In this document: positions 14,969-19,847 of the stretch, piece after piece
Position numbering within the stretch: the stretch's first letter is position 1
Layout: every line of letters starts with the position of its first letter
NCBI GenBank assembly: GCA_035369845.1
Contig: DAOOVD010000045.1
Location: forward strand, 1-19,847
Origin: DAOOVD01 sp035369845
GTDB taxonomy: Bacteria; Bacillota; Desulfotomaculia; Desulfotomaculales; Pelotomaculaceae
Length of the DNA: 19,847 nucleotides
Reading direction: 5' to 3'
Made by a program: the position numbers and the translations under genes
Notes under the pieces: generated by a model
The model's input: only the letters and a program-made list of their open reading frames with translations
The model's database searches: none
Told to the model about the DNA's origin: nothing

Positions 14969-15006
14969 ATATAAATTTATAAATACATTACCATGTGGTC
15001 TGCGTT

Positions 15007-15360
15007 ATGATAGATACTATTAAAGCGCTTTCGGATCCGCAAAGGATTAAAATATTAAAGCTGCTCGCCCGGCGGGAGATGGGGGCCTGCGAGGTCATAA
15101 ACGCCCTGGGCCTCGCCCAGCCCACCGTATCGCACCATTTGAAGATGTTGAGACAGGCCGGTCTGGTAAACAGCGAAAAACAGGGCAAAATGGTGTTTTT
15201 CACGCTGAACGGGGAAGGCCTGAAAGACTTTTCAAATCAGATGGCGTCTTTCCTGAACGAGCTTTCATGTGAAGGCGGGCTCCGGCCCGAACCCTCCCCG
15301 CTCAGACAGAACCCCGGCTTGTGCAGTATTCTTAGAAATAGAAGCACGGCCTGCGAATAA
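15007..15360 (+). CDS. arsR: ArsR/SmtB-family metalloregulatory repressor
   Basis: 117 residues from ATG 15007. The opening IKALSDPQRIKILKLL and recognition helix AQPTVSHHLKMLRQAGLV are classic for the family, followed by the wing EKQGKMVFFTL. It should repress this operon and release DNA on binding arsenite or antimonite. The standard paired-cysteine site (CVC in helix 3) is not kept: only C28 in GACEV is there, with further cysteines at C88, C106 and C116 in an extended C-terminal tail. A GTG at 14995 is an alternative start; neither candidate has a clear ribosome site. acr3 follows 63 bp downstream. Confidence 0.9.
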   Translation: MIDTIKALSDPQRIKILKLLARREMGACEVINALGLAQPTVSHHLKMLRQAGLVNSEKQGKMVFFTLNGEGLKDFSNQMASFLNELSCEGGLRPEPSPLRQNPGLCSILRNRSTACE

Positions 15361-15423
15361 GAAGGGGGTATGCCGGACTTTTGTTAAACCGAAGGATGGT
15401 AATTCTTCAAGGAGGCTGGAGAT

Positions 15424-16488
15424 ATGACTCAACCTGTATCGCGCAAGCTCTCATTCTTTGATCGTTATTTGACCCTCTGGATTTTCCTGGCCATGATCAC
15501 CGGCCTGGTATGGGGATACTTATATCCGGGAATATCAGGCTTCTGGGGCGGTTTTCAGATCGGCACCACAAACATACCGATAGCAATCGGCCTTATTTTG
15601 ATGATGTACCCGCCGCTGGCCAAAGTCCGTTACGAAGAACTGCCCATGGTTTTCATCGACAAGAAGATACTGGGATTCTCCCTCATCATGAACTGGATTG
15701 TCGGCCCGATTGTCATGTTCGTCCTGGCCGTGCTGCTTTTGCCCGACAAGCCGGACCTGATGGCCGGGGTCATTCTAGTGGGCCTGGCCCGCTGCATCGC
15801 CATGGTTCTGGTCTGGAACGACCTGGCCGAAGGCAGTCCGGAATACGTCGCCGGTCTGGTCGCCTTCAACGCGATCTTCCAGGTTCTCACCTATTCGGTC
15901 TACGCCTACATATTCCTCACCGTCGTACCGGCCCGGCTCGGCCTCTCCGGCGCGGTCGTCGACGTCTCCATGTGGGATATCGCCAAGAGCGTTTTCGTCT
16001 ACCTGGGGATTCCCTTCATAGCCGCCATCATTACCCGCACCGCCATGGTCGGGTCAAAAGGGCGGGACTGGTACGAGAGCGATTTCATACCGAGGATAAG
16101 GATGGTAACGCCGGTGGCCCTGCTGTTCACCATCCTGGTCATGTTTTCTCTGAAAGGCGAAGTGATTTTGAGCCTGCCCCTCGACGTAATCAGAGTAGTC
16201 ATACCTCTCACCATTTACTTTGTATTCATGTGGCTGGTCACATTTTATCTCGGAAAATGGATCGGCGCGGACTACCCGAAAACCGTCACCCTTTCCTTCA
16301 CCGCCGCCAGCAACGATTTTGAGCTGGCCATCGCGGTTGCCGTGGCGGTCTTCGGCATCCACTCCGGGCAGGCCTTCGCAACGGTAATCGGCCCGCTGGT
16401 GGAGGTGCCGGTGCTGATCAGCCTGGTCAACGTCGCCCTTGCTTTCAGACGCAAGTACTTCAGCCACGAACTGCGAGGCGCGGGCTAA
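15424..16488 (+). CDS. acr3: ACR3-family arsenite efflux permease
   Basis: 354 residues, normal length, with ten predicted membrane helices. Key motifs are GLARCIAMVLVWNDLAEG with the essential cysteine at C124, FTAASNDFELAIAVAVAVFG containing E300, and GPLVEVPVLI containing E327. ACR3 proteins expel arsenite (and sometimes antimonite) by proton exchange across the cytoplasmic membrane. AAGGAGG ends 8 nt before the ATG. It is the second gene of an arsR-acr3 operon; no arsenate reductase (arsC) or ATPase (arsA) is nearby, so the pair handles arsenite directly. It converges with the adenine deaminase gene, with 31 bp between stops and no clear terminator. Confidence 0.95.
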   Translation: MTQPVSRKLSFFDRYLTLWIFLAMITGLVWGYLYPGISGFWGGFQIGTTNIPIAIGLILMMYPPLAKVRYEELPMVFIDKKILGFSLIMNWIVGPIVMFVLAVLLLPDKPDLMAGVILVGLARCIAMVLVWNDLAEGSPEYVAGLVAFNAIFQVLTYSVYAYIFLTVVPARLGLSGAVVDVSMWDIAKSVFVYLGIPFIAAIITRTAMVGSKGRDWYESDFIPRIRMVTPVALLFTILVMFSLKGEVILSLPLDVIRVVIPLTIYFVFMWLVTFYLGKWIGADYPKTVTLSFTAASNDFELAIAVAVAVFGIHSGQAFATVIGPLVEVPVLISLVNVALAFRRKYFSHELRGAG

Positions 16489-16519
16489 CCTTTTGATGTA
16501 AAAGGGCGCCCGGGGAGCT

Positions 16520-18223
16520 TTATTCCCGCACCCATAGGTCAACGTGCTCAAATCTGTTTACGTCCACCAGCCCCCTGTCGGTAATCTTTAATTCCGGGAC
16601 GACGGGCAGCGCCAGAAAGGACATGGTCATAAAAGGCGAAGGAAGCGTACAGCCTATTGCCCTCGCGGCCCTGTGCAGTTCCACATGCTGCGCGGCCACC
16701 GTGCGGGCGTCCCGGTCGGAAATCAAACCAGCCACCGGCAGGGGCAGGGCGGCAAGCACCCTGCCGCCGGACACGACAGCCAGCCCGCCGCCCGTTTCAG
16801 AAACCGTTTCAGCGGCCAGTTCCATATCTTTGGTTTCCAAACCGACTATAATCAGGTTGTGGCTGTCATGGGCCACCGTCGAAGCGATTGCCCCGCTTTT
16901 TAACCCAAAGCCCCTGACAAAACCCAACGCCACGTTGCCGTTCTTGCCGTGCCGTTCCACCACCGCCACCCCGGCGACGTCTTCGGCGGCAGTCAGTTCA
17001 CCCGCCGGAACAAGAACTTGCCTGGTGATAATCTGGTCCGGCAATACCTCAATAACCCTTGCCAGGGCATTTCCGGAAGGCATCTTTACTTTCAGCCGGC
17101 CCTTCAATTCCGGAAGACGCACCGTGTTCAGCATCCTTTTATCAACTGTCCACGGCAGGCTGCCGAGAAGCTTGTGATCCCGGGCAACCAGCCTGCCAGC
17201 CTTGAAAGCCATTACCGCCGGGAAGCTTTTCAAATCTTCAACAACGGCCAGATCCGCCCGGTAACCGGGGGCAACCGCCCCGAGACCGCGCAGATTATAG
17301 TGCCGGGCCGGGTTGATTGTAGCCATCCGCACCGCCCTCACCGGGTCGAGGCCGCAGGAGACAGCTTTGCGCAGAACGCAGTCTATTTCCCCTTCGCTTA
17401 TCAAGTCCGCCGGGTTGCGGTCGTCACAACCGAAAAGAATGTTCGGGCAGTTTTTTTCCGTTACCACGGGAAGGAGTGAACACAGGTTCTTAGCGGCGGA
17501 GCCTTCGCGAATAATGATTTTCATACCGAGACGAAGCTTTTCCAACGCCTCTTCCGCAGTGATACACTCGTGATCGGTAAGTATCCCGGCGCTTATGTAC
17601 GCGTTGAGATCCCTGCCGCCCAGCATGGGAGCATGGCCGTCGATCAAGCGGCCGCTCTCGCGCGCCGCCTTGATCTTGTCGAGAACGTCCGGATCTTTAA
17701 GGCAGACGCCGGGAAAATTCATCATTTCCGCGAGCCCGGGCGACCGGGAATACCTTTTAAAGCTCTCCCTGATTTCCTTCCCTTCAATGGACGCTCCGGC
17801 GGTCTCCAGGCGGGTGGCCGGCACGCAGGAAGGAATCATGAAGAAGATATCGAGCGGCAGGCCGCGGGAAGCCCCAATCATGTAATCCAGGCCGTCCAGG
17901 CCGGCTACGTTGACTATTTCGTGCGGGTCGGCAACAACCGCTGTTACGCCGCGGGGGACAACCGCCGCAGCAAAGGCGGCGGGCGTGAGCATGGAGCTTT
18001 CGATGTGAATGTGGGCGTCGATCAAACCGGGGATGAGATATTTCCCCGCAAGTTCAAAGACCTCTTCGCCCCGGCTGTAATCGCCCACCCCGGCGATAAC
18101 ACCGTCCTTGACGGCCACATTTTGTTTTAAAATTTCCCCGGTAAAAACATTCACCACAAAAGCGTCCTTAAACAAGATGTCGGCCGGGGCCCTGGCAACG
18201 TCGATTATATTTTCAACTTTCAT
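16520..18223 (-). CDS. ade: Adenine deaminase
   Basis: 567 residues from ATG 18223, close to the Bacillus enzyme. It deaminates adenine to hypoxanthine plus ammonia in purine salvage. Seen are the amidohydrolase metal motif DAHIHIESS, VVADPHEIVNVAG, IDGHAP, ILTDHE, FGCDDRNPADL and the C-terminal HDSHNLIIVG that typifies this enzyme. ATG 18235 is also possible. The frame remains open upstream to GTG 18376, adding about 51 residues (VEIVNLRTLLQKASGFHAGK and neighbours) with no match I know; ribosome sites are weak at all three starts. The MFS gene upstream on the same strand ends 68 bp before the longest start with no terminator, so they may be co-transcribed. Confidence 0.92.
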   Translation of the reverse strand: MKVENIIDVARAPADILFKDAFVVNVFTGEILKQNVAVKDGVIAGVGDYSRGEEVFELAGKYLIPGLIDAHIHIESSMLTPAAFAAAVVPRGVTAVVADPHEIVNVAGLDGLDYMIGASRGLPLDIFFMIPSCVPATRLETAGASIEGKEIRESFKRYSRSPGLAEMMNFPGVCLKDPDVLDKIKAARESGRLIDGHAPMLGGRDLNAYISAGILTDHECITAEEALEKLRLGMKIIIREGSAAKNLCSLLPVVTEKNCPNILFGCDDRNPADLISEGEIDCVLRKAVSCGLDPVRAVRMATINPARHYNLRGLGAVAPGYRADLAVVEDLKSFPAVMAFKAGRLVARDHKLLGSLPWTVDKRMLNTVRLPELKGRLKVKMPSGNALARVIEVLPDQIITRQVLVPAGELTAAEDVAGVAVVERHGKNGNVALGFVRGFGLKSGAIASTVAHDSHNLIIVGLETKDMELAAETVSETGGGLAVVSGGRVLAALPLPVAGLISDRDARTVAAQHVELHRAARAIGCTLPSPFMTMSFLALPVVPELKITDRGLVDVNRFEHVDLWVRE

Positions 18224-18444
18224 CTGCGGCACCATCTTCCCGTGTATTTTTCCTGCATGAAAGCCACTTGCTTTTTGCAGCAGCGTCCGCAAGTTGACGA
18301 TCTCAACCTCGTTACTTTCTTTGCTCAGGGATCCCGCAGCTTTAAGGCGGCCATAGCCTGAGTCATAATCAATCACACTACCAGGCCTTGGTTATTATGA
18401 CAGAAGAGTCAGCAAAAAATGCCGAACGCATAGAATAGGTAATT

Positions 18445-19641
18445 TCAAACCAGATCTTTCCGTACCATAAGGAGCAAGGGTATGGAAGCTAGCTGCATTA
18501 ATACCGAAAACGCAACCAAAGACAGAACTGAAATATCGTAGAGAACCCCCATTAATACGCTGCCCGCAAACCAGAGTAACCCGTATCCCGTGTTGAAAAC
18601 CCCATACGCGGCGCCGCGCCTGTCTGACGGGACCATCCCGGCGACAGCCGCCCTCATAATAGACTCCTGCGCCCCCACACCTACGCCCCATAAGGCCGTT
18701 CCAGCCAGAGCAAGAAAATTGCCTCCCAAAAAGACCAGGGGAGCAAAAAGCGAGGACAGCAGTGAAACGAAAATCAGAACAGAGATGCCGATTCGGTCAA
18801 AAAGACGCCCGAAGATAAGAGCCGCAAGAGCGTCCACTCCCATAGCAACGGTATAAAAAACCGGAATCCATGTATCGGAGGCAATTGCTACCTTTTTAAA
18901 ATGGTAGGCAATTAGGGGGAAGTCCGCATAACCGGCCGCAACCAGTCCGACTGCCGCGAGGTACAGCCAAAACGCACGCCGTAACCCCTTGGTTTCTATT
19001 TTAGGAGTGTTGACTTCAAAATCGCGAGGGCGAGGATAAAGTAATTTTGCTGCCAATAGCACACCCAGCGCAAAAAGCGCCGGTATTAGTAAAATTCCGA
19101 AACCGGCCCGATAATCCCCCCTAAAATGAATTACGGCGGTAACTATTAAAGGACCGGCAACCGCACCTATTTGGTCCATAGCCTCATGGAAGCCAAACCC
19201 CCAGCCACGTCCAACCATGTGGGCGGCGTGTGAAAGCATCGCGTCACGGGCAGGAGTGCGGATTGCTTTTCCCATACGCTCCCCGACTATGAGAATTGCG
19301 GCAATCTCCCAGCGTCCCGCCAGCGCCAGAAGCGGAACAACAAACAAATTGAGGCCGTATCCCAGGAAGGTAATAGTCCAATATCTTCCTGTCCGGTCGC
19401 TAACATAACCGGAAACAAGGCGCAGCCCGTATCCAATTAGTTCTCCAAATCCCGCAACAATTCCTACTATGGTTGCGCTGGCGCCTAGAACGGCAAGATA
19501 TTGGCCGGTGATACTGCGGGCGCCTTCATACGTCATATCCGCGAAAAGGCTAACCAGACCCAGGAGAAAAACCAATCTCCAAGCATTTCCTTTTAATAAA
19601 GAACTTTTATCTTTACATACTCTTAGTACATTTTCCTCCAT
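18445..19641 (-). CDS. Major facilitator superfamily transporter
   Basis: 398 residues, about twelve membrane helices. MFS motif A is at 78-86 (GYVSDRTGR). The second half-motif GERMGKAIRTPARDAML with FGFHEAMDQIGAVAGP places it in a widespread bacterial subgroup of unassigned substrate. The start ATG 19641 follows GGAG at about 10 nt. Being directly upstream of adenine deaminase hints at purine-related transport, but gene order is the only support. Confidence 0.85.
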   Translation of the reverse strand: MEENVLRVCKDKSSLLKGNAWRLVFLLGLVSLFADMTYEGARSITGQYLAVLGASATIVGIVAGFGELIGYGLRLVSGYVSDRTGRYWTITFLGYGLNLFVVPLLALAGRWEIAAILIVGERMGKAIRTPARDAMLSHAAHMVGRGWGFGFHEAMDQIGAVAGPLIVTAVIHFRGDYRAGFGILLIPALFALGVLLAAKLLYPRPRDFEVNTPKIETKGLRRAFWLYLAAVGLVAAGYADFPLIAYHFKKVAIASDTWIPVFYTVAMGVDALAALIFGRLFDRIGISVLIFVSLLSSLFAPLVFLGGNFLALAGTALWGVGVGAQESIMRAAVAGMVPSDRRGAAYGVFNTGYGLLWFAGSVLMGVLYDISVLSLVAFSVLMQLASIPLLLMVRKDLV

Positions 19642-19683
19642 GATTCCGATTCTCCATCATATCTTTAACTCTATCCTGAAAAT

Positions 19684-19711
19684 TAAATAACGTCTTGAAT
19701 CATAAAGACAA
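19684..19711 (-). promoter_or_regulatory. Possible promoter of the MFS gene
   Basis: Minus strand TTGTCT (19711-19706), 16-nt spacer, TATTTA (19689-19684), about 45 bp before the ATG. Weak matches in an AT-rich gap. Confidence 0.3.
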
Positions 19712-19785
19712 CAATGAACTAAGCCAGCTCCGTTAACAAAACATAAAATCTGGCAACAGAAAGATAATGGTAACGATAAAAAAGC

Positions 19786-19847
19786 TTAAGCTACTGACTC
19801 AACGGTGACCTTGTATCCAAGTGATTCCAGTTTCTTAATGGACTGTC
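19786..19847 (-). CDS. C-terminal end of an unidentified gene
   Basis: The last 19 codons of a minus-strand frame end at TAA 19786; the protein ends KLESLGYKVTVESVA. The KLE-LGYKVT-E tail is reminiscent of some insertion-sequence transposase ends, but it is too short to name and the rest lies beyond the window. No terminal inverted repeat was found in 19642-19785. Confidence 0.35.
   Translation of the reverse strand, partial: QSIKKLESLGYKVTVESVA

Noticed and set aside
16490..16512. CCTTTT-AAAAGG and GGGCGCCC between acr3 and ade as a two-way terminator
   Set aside because: The stem is short and AT-rich and the GC palindrome has no loop; not strong enough to call.

Overview
The window is a stretch of moderately GC-rich chromosome (the AT-rich 2640-3540 block excepted). 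It probably comes from an anaerobic Bacillota of the Peptococcaceae/Desulfotomaculum type. That is inferred from strong GGAGG-type ribosome sites, frequent TTG/GTG starts, SigA-like promoters, ACR3, endonuclease Q and a ferredoxin-fused PAPS-reductase-like protein. No rRNA, tRNA or CRISPR array was found.

Left edge (1-3540, minus strand): an apparent operon reads leftwards out of the window. It starts with an AT-rich gene whose N-terminus resembles sigma-70 region 1.1. Next comes a 777-residue fusion of a PAPS-reductase/DndC-like ATP-pyrophosphatase, an eight-cysteine ferredoxin module and a DUF4007-like domain. A second, stand-alone DUF4007-like gene follows and is cut by the window edge. 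PAPS-reductase-like proteins of this kind occur in DNA phosphorothioation (DndC) and, as I recall, in BREX type 4 (BrxP), so this could be the flank of a defence or DNA-modification locus. It is the best candidate here for something undescribed.

Middle (3650-11770): a plus-strand TSUP (TauE/SafE) transporter faces a small membrane ORF and a PepSY-type membrane protein. A frameshifted GtrA remnant follows, then a tripartite MacAB-like efflux operon (membrane-fusion protein, ABC ATPase, FtsX/MacB permease) and an OmpR-family two-component system with its own terminator. In front of both the efflux operon and the response-regulator gene lie direct repeats of TTCAG-like pentamers at exact 11-bp steps. 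In both places the array ends exactly 10 nt upstream of a -10 hexamer. This suggests that the regulator activates the efflux operon and itself, as PhoB/PhoP-type regulators do. A related but irregular site sits in the leader of the PepSY gene.

Right half (11770-19847): housekeeping and stress genes. These are an endonuclease Q-type PHP repair nuclease, proA with a strong terminator and a structured leader, a divergent arsR-acr3 arsenite-resistance operon, adenine deaminase, and an MFS transporter that may be co-transcribed with the deaminase. The last 62 bases hold the C-terminus of another minus-strand gene, too short to identify.
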